From assembly GCA_946478965.1 (NCBI GenBank), contig CAMLDQ010000010.1, forward strand, positions 1-41,580: 41,580 bases of DNA. Reading direction: 5' to 3'. The translations under genes and the position numbers were made by a program. Every line of letters starts with the position of its first letter. Positions within the stretch are counted from its first letter, which is position 1. Source of the DNA: an uncultured Methylobacillus sp. (GTDB taxonomy: Bacteria; Pseudomonadota; Gammaproteobacteria; Burkholderiales; Methylophilaceae). Shown piece after piece: positions 9,908 to 19,491 of the stretch. The notes below the pieces were generated by a model. That model was given only the letters and a program-made list of their open reading frames with translations, was not told where the DNA came from and made no database searches.

Positions 9908-11346
9908 GCCGCCCTGCCCACCGCGGCGCGCAGCACGTCCAGCCATTGCGCGCGCGGCGCATCCAGGGTTAGTCCGTTCTCGCCCACCGCGGCATAGAGT
10001 CCGGGCAGGGCGGCAATCGCGGCTTCAGGCGCCAAGGTATCCAGCAGGCCTTCGCCATAAGCGAGCAACCAGGCCAGATGGGCGGTTTCCGGCAGCGGCG
10101 ACAAGCGATCCTGCTTCAGCAGCTCGCGCAATAGCCGGCCGCGCTTCAAGCGCGCTTCCATGCCGGCTTCCAGCTTTGTGCCGAACCGCGCGAACAGCTC
10201 CTGCTCGAGAAATTGCAGGTAGTCCAGGCGGATGCGCGCGGAAGCGGCCTTGATCGCCGGATGCTGCGCCTTGCCGCCGATGCGCGAGACCGAGCGGCCG
10301 ATGTCGATGGCGGGCAGCATGCCGGCGGCGTAGAGCTTGCTGTCCAGGTAGATCTGGCCGTCGGTGATCGAGATCAGGTTGGTCGGGATGTAGGCCGAAA
10401 TCTCGCCCTGCCGCGTCTCGATGATGGGCAGCGCGGTCATGCTGCCGCCGCCGGCTGCCGGCGCCAGCACGGTGGAACGCTCCAGCAGACGGGAATGCAG
10501 GTAGAAAATGTCGCCGGGATAGGCCTCGCGCCCGGGCGGGCGCTGCAATAATAGAGACAATTCCCGATAAGACTGCGCATGTCGGGTGAGATCGTCGTAT
10601 ACCACCAGCGTATCGCGCCCCGCCGCCATCCAGTGTTCGGCAATCGCGCAGCCGGAAAACGGGGCGAGATAGCGGAACCCGGGCAGCGCATCCGCTTCGG
10701 CCACCACGACCACGGTGTACGGCAATGCATCAGCAGTACGCAGCGCTTCGATGGTGGCTGCGACAGAGGAACGCGTCTGGCCGATCAGCACCATGATGCA
10801 TACCACGTTGCGGCCGCGCTGGTTGATGACGGTATCGATCGCCAGCGCGCTCTTGCCGATGCCGTCGTCGCCGATGATGAGCTGGCGCTGGCCCTTGCCG
10901 ATCGGGATCAGCGCATCGACGATCTTGCAGCCGGTGTACAACGGCGTGCTGACGAAGTCGCGCGCAACGATGGGCGGCGCCGGATTTTCCAGCCAGCGGA
11001 ACGCCTGGGTCTCGGGCGGTGGCAGGCCATCCAGCGGGTTGCCGAGGGGATCGACGACACGCCCAAGCAAGGCATCGCCGACGCCGATCTCCAGGTTGCG
11101 CCCGATATGGCGCACCGTCATGCCGGCCGTCACGCCGTGGCTCTGCGACAGCAGGATTGCGCCCAGTGTGCGCTCGCCCAGCTGGAATACGAGTCCGGTA
11201 CTGCCGTCTTCGAAACCGATGAGTTCGTCCAGGCGCGCCGAAGGCAGGCCGCTGATCCAGGCGATGCCGTCGCCGATGCCGACCACGCTGCCGCGCTCGG
11301 TCAGGCGCAAGCCGAAACGGTAAGCGTGTCCTGCGTCGTCAGGCAT
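9904..11346 (-). CDS. atpA: N-type ATPase alpha subunit
   Basis: Non-catalytic nucleotide-binding subunit of the F1-like head. The protein has 480 residues, slightly shorter than housekeeping alpha subunits (about 510). The P-loop reads GDDGIGKS (159-166) instead of the usual GDRQTGKT. The arginine-finger segment is [10 protein letters not shown] (R355). The N-terminal beta-barrel is short. The ATG at 11346 ([13 protein letters not shown]) was chosen because it overlaps the end of atpF by only 8 bases; the longer frame begins with atpF-antiphase sequence. The subunit is divergent from the housekeeping alpha, as expected for N-ATPases. Its Walker A change is discussed as a finding. Confidence 0.93.
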   Translation of the reverse strand: MPDDAGHAYRFGLRLTERGSVVGIGDGIAWISGLPSARLDELIGFEDGSTGLVFQLGERTLGAILLSQSHGVTAGMTVRHIGRNLEIGVGDALLGRVVDPLGNPLDGLPPPETQAFRWLENPAPPIVARDFVSTPLYTGCKIVDALIPIGKGQRQLIIGDDGIGKSALAIDTVINQRGRNVVCIMVLIGQTRSSVAATIEALRTADALPYTVVVVAEADALPGFRYLAPFSGCAIAEHWMAAGRDTLVVYDDLTRHAQSYRELSLLLQRPPGREAYPGDIFYLHSRLLERSTVLAPAAGGGSMTALPIIETRQGEISAYIPTNLISITDGQIYLDSKLYAAGMLPAIDIGRSVSRIGGKAQHPAIKAASARIRLDYLQFLEQELFARFGTKLEAGMEARLKRGRLLRELLKQDRLSPLPETAHLAWLLAYGEGLLDTLAPEAAIAALPGLYAAVGENGLTLDAPRAQWLDVLRAAVGRAA

Positions 11347-12088
11347 GTCTATCCTGCTGAAAAAAGGCCAGTTCGTCCGCCAGATTGGCATGCAGCAGGC
11401 ATTCGCCCACGCCGATGCGTACGCCGGCAATCAGTTCCGGCTGCGCCTGGTAATGGATGTCGAGCTTCCTGCCCGCAGCCTCCTCAAGCGCCGCACCGAG
11501 CTTGTCCCATAGGCCTTGGTCCAAAGGATGCGCAGACGCCACCTCGAAACCGGTGTCGGAAAGCGCGGACGCTGCGGCCTTGCGCAGGCTCGCCCGCCCG
11601 TCTTCAGACAAGGCGGCCAGATCCTCCAGCAGTAGCTGTACGATGGCCTCCGTCAGCTGCGGGTTCGCCATGCGCCGCAGCATTGCCGCGGCGGCGCCAA
11701 AAGCCTGGCCGGAAGCGGCATGGATCGCCGCGGCCTCGCGCGAGGCCGCCATCGCCTCGGTTCGCGCGCGCGCCTTGGCTTCTTCGTCAGCCAACTTTTT
11801 TTTCAAGGACTCCATGCCGGCGACACGCGCCTGCTGCAGTTCCTCGTTCAGTTTGTGCTGCAATTGCTCGCGCTCCCCTTGCCAGTCCGCCAGGCGCGTC
11901 TCGTATTGCCGGCGCAAGGTCTCCGCTTCCGCCATTTTCTGCACCGCCTGCGCGCTTTCCATGGCGAGGCGCGCCTTGCGCGCATCCAGCACCTTCAGCA
12001 CCGGCCGGTACAGGAAATGCTGCAGTATCCACACCAGCACCAGGAAATTCAGGATTTCCAGGACAAAGGTCGTCCAGTCGATTTGCAT
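11339..12088 (-). CDS. atpF: N-type ATPase b subunit with delta-like C-terminus
   Basis: Peripheral-stalk subunit of 249 residues. It has one N-terminal membrane helix (about residues 6-25, [19 protein letters not shown]). A long charged helix follows (about 30-150). A C-terminal domain (about 165-245) resembles the F-ATPase delta subunit, ending [24 protein letters not shown]. No separate delta gene is present in the operon, so this fused protein probably supplies both b and delta functions. This fits the extended AtpF known from N-ATPases. It is spaced 15 bases after atpE and overlaps atpA. Confidence 0.9.
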   Translation of the reverse strand: MQIDWTTFVLEILNFLVLVWILQHFLYRPVLKVLDARKARLAMESAQAVQKMAEAETLRRQYETRLADWQGEREQLQHKLNEELQQARVAGMESLKKKLADEEAKARARTEAMAASREAAAIHAASGQAFGAAAAMLRRMANPQLTEAIVQLLLEDLAALSEDGRASLRKAAASALSDTGFEVASAHPLDQGLWDKLGAALEEAAGRKLDIHYQAQPELIAGVRIGVGECLLHANLADELAFFQQDRHA

Positions 12089-12103
12089 GCCAGCCCCCCG
12101 CGC

Positions 12104-12370
12104 CTACTTCAGGAAATACTCCAGTAGCGGGTTGCGGAACAGCACGATCAACGCCACCACCAGACAATAGATCGCCAGCGACTCGATCATCGCCAGGCCG
12201 ATGAACAAGGTGCGGGTGATGGTTTTTTCGGCCTCCGGCTGGCGCGCCAGCGCCTCCAGCGCGCTGGCGATGGCGCGTCCCATCGCGATCGCCGGCAGCA
12301 TGGTGCCGAGTGCGATGACCAGCCCGGCGACGATGGTCGATAAGGTACTGAACTGATGAAGATCGGTCAT
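12104..12370 (-). CDS. atpE: N-type ATPase c (proteolipid) subunit
   Basis: Rotor-ring subunit of 88 residues with two membrane helices joined by the polar loop ARQPEAEKT (42-50). The ion-carrying carboxylate is E63 in AMIESLAIY. Compared with the Na+-binding c subunit of Ilyobacter tartaricus and typical N-ATPase c subunits, S64 and Y68 are kept. However, the first-helix Gln/Glu is M30 (AIAMGRA) and the Thr after ES is L65. The ATG at 12370 overlaps the atpB stop (ATGA), with an AAGGAGAA ribosome-binding site inside the end of atpB. The ion used (Na+ or H+) is uncertain; the losses point to H+. Confidence 0.93.
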   Translation of the reverse strand: MTDLHQFSTLSTIVAGLVIALGTMLPAIAMGRAIASALEALARQPEAEKTITRTLFIGLAMIESLAIYCLVVALIVLFRNPLLEYFLK

Positions 12371-13092
12371 GTTTTCTCCTTGCTATTGTCAGATACGGAT
12401 ACGCGACTCGCTGACGTCTCTGCCCACTCGCCGGGCTCCATCGCACCGGCGATGTAGATCAGGGCCAGCATGCCAAAGATATACGCCTGCACCACGGCCT
12501 CGACCACATGCAGCATGAGGAGCGGAACCGGCACCAGAAACCCGGCGATCAGCAGCACCAGCAGGGCCGCCATTTCCAGACTCATCATGTTGCCGAACAA
12601 CCGGATCGCAAGCGCGAGGGTGCGCGTGAATTCGCTGATGATGTGAAATGGCAGCAGGATGATGCTAGGCTCGGCATAGTGGCGCAAGTAGCCGCGCCAG
12701 CCCTTGGCACGTATACCGAACCAGTGCGTGGAAACGAAGACCAGCGCGGCCAGCGCTGCGGTTGCGGACAGATCCCGCGTCGGCGCGTGCAAGCCGGGAA
12801 TAAGGCCCGCCAAGTTGGCCACCAGAACGAAAAGCCACAGGGTGGCGACGAAAGGCAGCACCCGCCGCACATCCGCGCGCGGGAGCACTTCGGCAATCGC
12901 CGCCTCGATCGAGGCGACGACGCCTTCAGCCAGGCTTTGCCAGCGATTGGGCGGACGGTCGAGATACCGCCGCAGCCAGAACGCCGTCACTCCGAATAGC
13001 AGCAGCAGGCCCCAGGTCACCAACACGGTGTCGCTCAGCGCAAGCGGCCCCAACTGCAGCAGAATATGTTCGCCCAATGCGTTTTCGCTCAT
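12367..13092 (-). CDS. atpB: N-type ATPase a subunit
   Basis: Membrane stator subunit forming the ion half-channels against the c-ring. The protein has 241 residues with about five or six hydrophobic segments. The essential arginine is R164 in [12 protein letters not shown]. Polar residues around FHIISEFTR (150-157) are also family-typical. The C-terminus carries a short polar tail ending NSKEKT, whose coding bases contain the ribosome-binding site of atpE. The ATG at 13092 overlaps the stop of the preceding gene by four bases. There is therefore no room for an atpR gene between the two. Confidence 0.93.
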   Translation of the reverse strand: MSENALGEHILLQLGPLALSDTVLVTWGLLLLFGVTAFWLRRYLDRPPNRWQSLAEGVVASIEAAIAEVLPRADVRRVLPFVATLWLFVLVANLAGLIPGLHAPTRDLSATAALAALVFVSTHWFGIRAKGWRGYLRHYAEPSIILLPFHIISEFTRTLALAIRLFGNMMSLEMAALLVLLIAGFLVPVPLLMLHVVEAVVQAYIFGMLALIYIAGAMEPGEWAETSASRVSVSDNSKEKT

Positions 13093-13360
13093 GTCCTGTC
13101 CTTAAGGAAGCGGAACACGTTATACCCGCCCAGCACGATACCGAGCAATATCAGGCTGATCGTCCAGCGAACCGAATAACCGCTCACCAGCGAATCCAGC
13201 CAGCGGCCAAGATAGGCGCCACCGACAACGGGTACGGTAAACAGCAAACCCAGCGTGCCACCGTAGAACAAGATGCCGACCCAAGTGGCCGGCGCACGCT
13301 CATGCGATTCCAACCGACGCACATCACGGCCGGTTTCCTCGATCAACTTGTTGCGCTCGT

Positions 13361-13364
<4 letters not shown>
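13089..13364 (-). CDS. atpQ: AtpQ, AtpI/AtpZ-like small membrane protein of the N-ATPase operon
   Basis: Protein of 91 residues with a charged N-terminus (MNERNKLIEETGRDVRRLESHER) and two hydrophobic helices (about 31-53 and 65-85). Between them lies YLGRWLDSL, typical of the AtpI/AtpZ family that accompanies F-type ATPases and is thought to help c-ring assembly or ion supply. In N-ATPase operons the gene at this place is called atpQ and is normally followed by atpR; here atpB follows directly. It overlaps both neighbours by four bases (ATGA). Function is inferred from family and position. Confidence 0.82.
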
Positions 13365-15195
<1,831 letters not shown>

Positions 15196-15240
15196 TTAAA
15201 GCAGGCCGTGCCACTTGGCCGGCATGCTAAGCTAGCCGCC

Positions 15241-15462
15241 ATGTATATCGTCGCAATCGCCTGGCTGTATGTCACCCTGATGATGGCGCTGACCGAGCCC
15301 AGCATCGCCGCAGGTTTTCTAACGTTCGTGTTCTATGGCTTGCTGCCGTGTGCGCTGCTGCTCTGGCTCATCGGCACGCCGCAGCGGCGGCGCAACCGTT
15401 TAGCCGAGGTCGCCGAGCAGCCACTTGACGCCACCGACGGAGGCGATGCCCAAGGCGATTAG
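15241..15462 (+). CDS. Small two-helix membrane protein, unknown function
   Basis: Protein of 73 residues. Two hydrophobic segments (about 1-20 and 25-45) flank a short loop (MALTEPSIAA). The tail is charged, beginning GTPQRRRNRLAEVAEQ. I chose the ATG at 15241 because hydrophobic coding sequence begins there; the longer upstream frame runs antisense to atpD. It is divergent from the ATPase operon. Its last 63 bases overlap the 3' end of the ZIP transporter gene on the other strand. I recall similar small proteins in other betaproteobacteria but know of no assigned function. Confidence 0.7.
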   Translation: MYIVAIAWLYVTLMMALTEPSIAAGFLTFVFYGLLPCALLLWLIGTPQRRRNRLAEVAEQPLDATDGGDAQGD

Positions 15463-16188
15463 CGCGACCTGCTGCACCGTGGCGCGCAATTCGGGACGCT
15501 TGTGCAGGCCCGGAATCAGATCGGCCACCGCGACGTAGATCATGCTGGATGCGGCAAGGCCAAGTACGAATGGCAGCACCCCCTTGAGCGAATCCAGCGT
15601 GAAATAAGCCAACGCCCCCCCCACCATGGTAGCGACGCTGGAAAGCAAATTCAGTATCAAGGCCTGGCGCCGGCTGTAGCCGGAATGCAGCAAGATCAGG
15701 AAATCACCGACTTCCTGTGGAATTTCGTGGGCGATGATGGCCAGCGCGGTCACCGTTCCCAGCTTGAAATCCGTCATGAATGCCGCGGCAATGAGCACAC
15801 CGTCGACAAAATTATGGAAGGTATCCCCCACGGTAATCATCATGCCGCTGCGGCCATGATCATGCCCGTGACTGTGATCATGAGTGGCGCCGGCATGAGC
15901 TTCGCACTCGTCGCCATGACAGTGGCGCCACAACACCAGCTTTTCCAGTACGAAAAACAGCAGGATGCCGATCAGTATCGTCGTCGCCATCGCATGTGCG
16001 CTCGGGGCGCTATCGAAGGCCTCAGGGATGATCTCGAGGAACGCGGCACCGAGCAGCGCACCGATGGCATAACTGACCAGCACCGGCACCCACTGCGCAC
16101 GAGCCCGGAAAGCGACGAAGGCCGCCGCCAGCATGCTAAGCAATCCGCCAACCAGGCTGGCAATCACAATGGAAGTAAAAACGGGCAT
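15400..16188 (-). CDS. ZIP-family divalent metal transporter
   Basis: Inner-membrane importer of zinc or related divalent metals. The protein has 262 residues with about seven or eight hydrophobic helices. The variable loop is His-rich (HDHSHGHDHG, 103-112), with CHGDECEAH just before it. Helix IV holds HNFVDG (125-130) and helix V holds HEIPQEVGD (154-162), which are the metal-site motifs of the family. The close group is GufA/ZupT-like. The substrate could be Zn2+, Fe2+ or Mn2+; the sequence does not decide. It is a single gene between pgeF and the small membrane gene, converging with the latter with a 63-base overlap. Confidence 0.92.
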   Translation of the reverse strand: MPVFTSIVIASLVGGLLSMLAAAFVAFRARAQWVPVLVSYAIGALLGAAFLEIIPEAFDSAPSAHAMATTILIGILLFFVLEKLVLWRHCHGDECEAHAGATHDHSHGHDHGRSGMMITVGDTFHNFVDGVLIAAAFMTDFKLGTVTALAIIAHEIPQEVGDFLILLHSGYSRRQALILNLLSSVATMVGGALAYFTLDSLKGVLPFVLGLAASSMIYVAVADLIPGLHKRPELRATVQQVALIALGIASVGGVKWLLGDLG

Positions 16189-16230
16189 GAAAGGCTCGGT
16201 GAACAGAAAACCGGGATTATACGGGATGTG

Positions 16231-16968
16231 TCAAGCGGCGCTCAGCCAGATCAGGGAAACCATGCGTCCGGTCCTGCCATCGCGGCGATAAGAAAAAAAC
16301 CGGCCAGCATCCGTATAAGTGCAGAAATTCCCGCCATAAACGCGCGTCACCCCCAGCGCCCGCAGGCGCAGCCGGGCCAAGGCGTAAAGATCGGCAAGAT
16401 ATTTTTCACCTTTGGCCTCGAAAGCTGCGGCGCTCGCCGCATCGTGTCCGAGGAACGTTTCGCGCACTTCCGGCCCTACCTCGAACGCCTGCGGACCGAT
16501 AGCCGGCCCCAGCCAAGCTATCAGTTCGTGTCCGGGCACATCCATCGCCTTCACGGTCTCCTCGATCACGCCATCCGCCATACCGCGCCAGCCGGCGTGG
16601 GCGACCCCGGCCACCGTCCCGGCATCGTCGCACAGGAAGACCGGCAGGCAGTCCGCCGTCATCACGGCGCAGACGGCATTGCGCTGGCGGGTGATGCCAG
16701 CATCTGCTTGCGGCGCGCAGCCGGCCGTCTCGGCCATGATCACACGGGTTCCGTGCACTTGCTCCAGCCAGACCGGCTCGCTCGGGACCCACGCACTCAG
16801 CAATTGGCGGTTTGCCGCGACAGCATAGGCATCGTCCCCGACGTGCATGCCGAAATTGAGGCTGTCGTAGGGCGACTGGCTTCTGCCGCCCTGCCTTGTC
16901 GTCTGCAGCGCCTTGACGCAAGCCGGCGCCGGCCAGTCGGGAACTATGAAATGCAGGTCGAGGCTCAC
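16231..16968 (-). CDS. pgeF: Peptidoglycan editing factor / multicopper polyphenol oxidase-like (YfiH family)
   Basis: Protein of 245 residues in the YfiH/DUF152 family. In E. coli this family removes misincorporated amino acids from peptidoglycan precursors; others show laccase or purine nucleoside-cleaving activity. The metal-site residues are visible: H72 in EQVHGTRV, C107 in MTADCLPV and H124 in GVAHAGWRG. The ATG at 16968 overlaps the stop of rluD (ATGA), the same rluD-pgeF pair found in many proteobacteria. The length is normal and no change is seen at the key residues. Confidence 0.9.
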   Translation of the reverse strand: MSLDLHFIVPDWPAPACVKALQTTRQGGRSQSPYDSLNFGMHVGDDAYAVAANRQLLSAWVPSEPVWLEQVHGTRVIMAETAGCAPQADAGITRQRNAVCAVMTADCLPVFLCDDAGTVAGVAHAGWRGMADGVIEETVKAMDVPGHELIAWLGPAIGPQAFEVGPEVRETFLGHDAASAAAFEAKGEKYLADLYALARLRLRALGVTRVYGGNFCTYTDAGRFFSYRRDGRTGRMVSLIWLSAA

Positions 16969-18005
16969 TCCTCCTCATCCTCGAAATCGTCGTCGAGCTC
17001 TTCATCGTCCGCATAGAAGAGCTCGAATTCCTCGTCGCTGACCTCCTCCGCATCCACATGGCGCATGGCTTCCAGCAAGCCCTTCATGTCGGCGGGCAAT
17101 TCGGCCTGCCATTCCATGGGCTTGCCCGTGGCCGGGTGCAGCAACCCGAGCCGAACCGCATGCAACGCCTGCCGCTTGAATCCCTTTAACGTTTCACGCA
17201 AGGTCTGCGTCATCGCGCGATGCGGCACGATACCGCGCAAACCGTAAACGGGATCGCCCACCAGCGGCGCGCCGATATGCTGCATGTGTACGCGAATCTG
17301 GTGCGTTCGCCCGGTTTCCAATCGGCAGCGCAGATACGTATGCACGGCAAAGCGTTCCAGCACCTCGTAATGGGTGATCGCCGGCTTGCCGCCGACACGC
17401 GTGACCGCCATGCGTGTGCGCGCACGCGGATCTCGACCGATCTGGGTTTCCACCGTCCCGTTCTGCCACACTTCGCCCCATACGATGGCGCGGTATTCGC
17501 GCTTGACGGTACGCGCCTGCAACTGGCGCACCAGGCTGGTCTGCGCAGCCATGGTCTTGGCCACCACCAGCAAGCCGGTGGTTTCCTTGTCCAAACGATG
17601 CACGATGCCTGCGCGCGGCAGTTCCTTCAGCTGGGGCGCATGGTGCAACAGCGCATTCAGCAGCGTCCCCTGCCAATTCCCCGCTGCCGGATGTACCACC
17701 ATCCCGGCCGGCTTGTTGATGACGAGAATGTGCTCATCCTCGTGTACGATGTCGAGCTCAATGGCTTCCGGAGCGAAAGCGGTTTCCTCGGGACGGGCCT
17801 GGGGCTCCACGGCAACCGTTTCGCCCCCCCAGACCTTTTGTTTGGCGATGGCAGGCTGCCCGTCCACCAGGATACGCGCCTCCTTGATCCAGGCTTGCAG
17901 ACGCGCGCGCGAATAGTCCGGCAGAAGTTTGGGCAAGGCCTGGTCGAGCCGTGATCCGGCCAGGGATTGAGGAATGACAAGTGTGATAGGCTGGGGTTGG
18001 GTCAT
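16965..18005 (-). CDS. rluD: 23S rRNA pseudouridine synthase D
   Basis: Converts uridines 1911, 1915 and 1917 of 23S rRNA (E. coli numbering) to pseudouridine. The protein has 346 residues. An S4 RNA-binding domain lies at about 15-75 (SRLDQALPKLLPDYSRARLQAWI). The catalytic motif is GIVHRLDKETTGLL, with the nucleophile D139. The C-terminus is unusually acidic (from about residue 318), with a run of Asp and Glu. It is divergent from bamD with only 39 bases between starts, and coupled to pgeF downstream. Confidence 0.95.
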   Translation of the reverse strand: MTQPQPITLVIPQSLAGSRLDQALPKLLPDYSRARLQAWIKEARILVDGQPAIAKQKVWGGETVAVEPQARPEETAFAPEAIELDIVHEDEHILVINKPAGMVVHPAAGNWQGTLLNALLHHAPQLKELPRAGIVHRLDKETTGLLVVAKTMAAQTSLVRQLQARTVKREYRAIVWGEVWQNGTVETQIGRDPRARTRMAVTRVGGKPAITHYEVLERFAVHTYLRCRLETGRTHQIRVHMQHIGAPLVGDPVYGLRGIVPHRAMTQTLRETLKGFKRQALHAVRLGLLHPATGKPMEWQAELPADMKGLLEAMRHVDAEEVSDEEFELFYADDEELDDDFEDEEE

Positions 18006-18009
18006 CGGT

Positions 18010-18015
18010 TATAAT
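18010..18015 (+). promoter_or_regulatory. Candidate -10 box for bamD
   Basis: A perfect TATAAT lies at 18010-18015, 30 bases before the bamD ATG. No good -35 box is seen at 16-18 bases upstream (that region is inside the rluD 5' end), so this is a candidate only. Confidence 0.45.
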
Positions 18016-18044
18016 CGGAAAAAAATGTCTTTGGGACTAATTAC

Positions 18045-18845
18045 ATGAAACGTAGTGTAGCCTTAATTCTCGCCCTGTTTCTCTCCGCTTGCGCCATTTT
18101 CGGCGATCCTACGGAAATCGACGAGACCAAGGGATGGACGGTACAGCGGATCAACAGCGAGGCCGAAAAGTCATTGAAGGATCATGACTACGAAAAAGCC
18201 ATCAAATATTACCAGATCATCGAGTCCCGGTATCCCCATGGCCGCTATGCCCTGCAAGCCGAACTGGAAGTCGCTTACGCCTATTACAAGAAGGGCGAAG
18301 CCGCTTCGGCGATTGCTGCAGCCGACCGCTTTATCAAGTTGCATCCGCACCACCCCAACGTCGATTACCTGTACTACTTGAAGGGGCTGGCTACTTTCAA
18401 CGAACGCGGCATCGTCGACAAGCTGACCGCCCAGAACATCAGCGACCGCGATCCAAAATCGCTGCGCGAATCTTTCGCCTCGTTCAAGGAACTGGTCACG
18501 CGCTTCCCCGAAAGCAAATATGTCAAGGATGCTCAGGCCCGCATGGTTTACTTGGTGAATACGCTCGCCGAGCATGAAATGTTCGTCGCACGCTATTACA
18601 TGAAGCGCGAGGCCTACCTGGCCGCAGTCAACCGCTGCAAGTTCGTGCTCGAAAACTACCCGCAAACGCCCGCGGTCGAGGAAGCGCTGGTCACCATGAT
18701 CAGCGCCTACGACCTGCTGGGTCTGGAAGACCTGAAACAGGATGCCTTGCGTGTACTGAAGACCAACTACCCGGAAAGCCGTTTCAACGGCAAGGCTGCA
18801 CCGCCCGAACAAAAATCCTGGTGGAAATTCTGGGAAAGCCTGTAA
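18045..18845 (+). CDS. bamD: Outer-membrane assembly lipoprotein BamD
   Basis: Essential lipoprotein of the BAM complex, which inserts beta-barrel proteins into the outer membrane. The protein has 266 residues. A signal peptide MKRSVALILALFLSAC ends in the lipobox LSAC with acylated C16. TPR repeats follow: YEKAIKYYQIIESRYPHGRYALQAELEVAYAYYK and similar motifs up to about residue 245. A role in the outer membrane fits a Gram-negative organism. It stands alone on the plus strand, divergent from rluD, as in many proteobacteria. Confidence 0.96.
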   Translation: MKRSVALILALFLSACAIFGDPTEIDETKGWTVQRINSEAEKSLKDHDYEKAIKYYQIIESRYPHGRYALQAELEVAYAYYKKGEAASAIAAADRFIKLHPHHPNVDYLYYLKGLATFNERGIVDKLTAQNISDRDPKSLRESFASFKELVTRFPESKYVKDAQARMVYLVNTLAEHEMFVARYYMKREAYLAAVNRCKFVLENYPQTPAVEEALVTMISAYDLLGLEDLKQDALRVLKTNYPESRFNGKAAPPEQKSWWKFWESL

Positions 18846-18860
18846 CTCGCGCCTGAAAGT

Positions 18861-19319
18861 TTATGGAATCGGCAATGCGGGATTATCCCGCACACGCCTC
18901 AGAACAAAGCTGGTATGCACCCCGGTCACGCCGGTGATACGCGTAATCTTGTTCAGAAGCAAATCCTGATAGGCCTCCATGTCTTTCACGACGACCTTGA
19001 GCTGGTAATCCGACTGCTGGCCGGTAATCAACAGGCATTCCACCACTTCTGGAATTTTTGAAATGCCCGCCTCGAAGTTGGCAAAGCGTTCCGGGGTGTG
19101 CTGATCCATGGAGATTCCGATCAAGGCCATCAGCGTCAGCCCCAGCTTCTTGGCATCAAGTACGGCCCGGTAGCCCGCGATGACCCCGTTTTCCTCGAGC
19201 ATACGCACACGCCGCAGGCAGGGGGCAGGCGACAGCCCGATATGGTCTGCCAGTTCCTGATTACTCATGCGACCATGCTTCTGCAATACCTCCAAAATCA
19301 TCCTGTCGTAACGATCCAC
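18861..19319 (-). CDS. Lrp/AsnC-family transcriptional regulator
   Basis: Protein of 152 residues. An N-terminal winged helix-turn-helix (about residues 5-60) includes MILEVLQKHGRMSNQELADHIGLSPAPCLRRVRMLEENGVI. A C-terminal RAM/ligand-binding domain follows (about 65-150), with VVECLLITGQQSDYQLKVV. The start is GTG at 19319, with AAAGGA upstream. It is divergent from leuA across an AT-rich 172-base region, so it may regulate leuA and itself. The ligand is unknown; leucine or another branched-chain amino acid is a natural guess from context. Confidence 0.9.
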   Translation of the reverse strand: MDRYDRMILEVLQKHGRMSNQELADHIGLSPAPCLRRVRMLEENGVIAGYRAVLDAKKLGLTLMALIGISMDQHTPERFANFEAGISKIPEVVECLLITGQQSDYQLKVVVKDMEAYQDLLLNKITRITGVTGVHTSFVLRRVRDNPALPIP

Positions 19320-19491
19320 GCCGATCCTTTCTTGAATTGCAGAGAAATTGCAATATAATTTCTTGTATATTTATTATATTAAAATAATATTTTACAAAAT
19401 CAAGTTTTATCCTTTCATTTCGCAATAGAATTTTCCAAATTACCGCTACCATGACTGTTATCGATTATTGATATTCAGCGCAGGAGCCGTC
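19320..19491. promoter_or_regulatory. AT-rich divergent regulatory region between the Lrp-type gene and leuA
   Basis: This region is far richer in A and T than its surroundings, especially 19340-19440. It holds two direct copies of ATTGCA (19336-19341 and 19347-19352) spaced 11 bases apart, about one helical turn. The second copy is part of the palindrome ATTGCAAT (19347-19354). A GCAAT occurs at 19422-19426. This layout suits Lrp-type binding near the promoters of both genes. Exact -10 and -35 boxes cannot be chosen because many AT-rich options exist. The leuA ribosome-binding site AGGAG is at 19482-19486. Confidence 0.5.

Noticed and set aside
10579..12204. Long open frame (541 codons) on the plus strand across atpA and atpF
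   Set aside because: It is antisense to clear ATPase genes, rich in Arg, Ala and Pro, and typical of shadow frames in GC-rich DNA.
15209..15224. Possible sigma-54 promoter upstream of atpD (TGGCAC on the minus strand with GC downstream)
   Set aside because: The GG to GC distance is two bases too short for the -24/-12 pattern and the TTGC part is poor.
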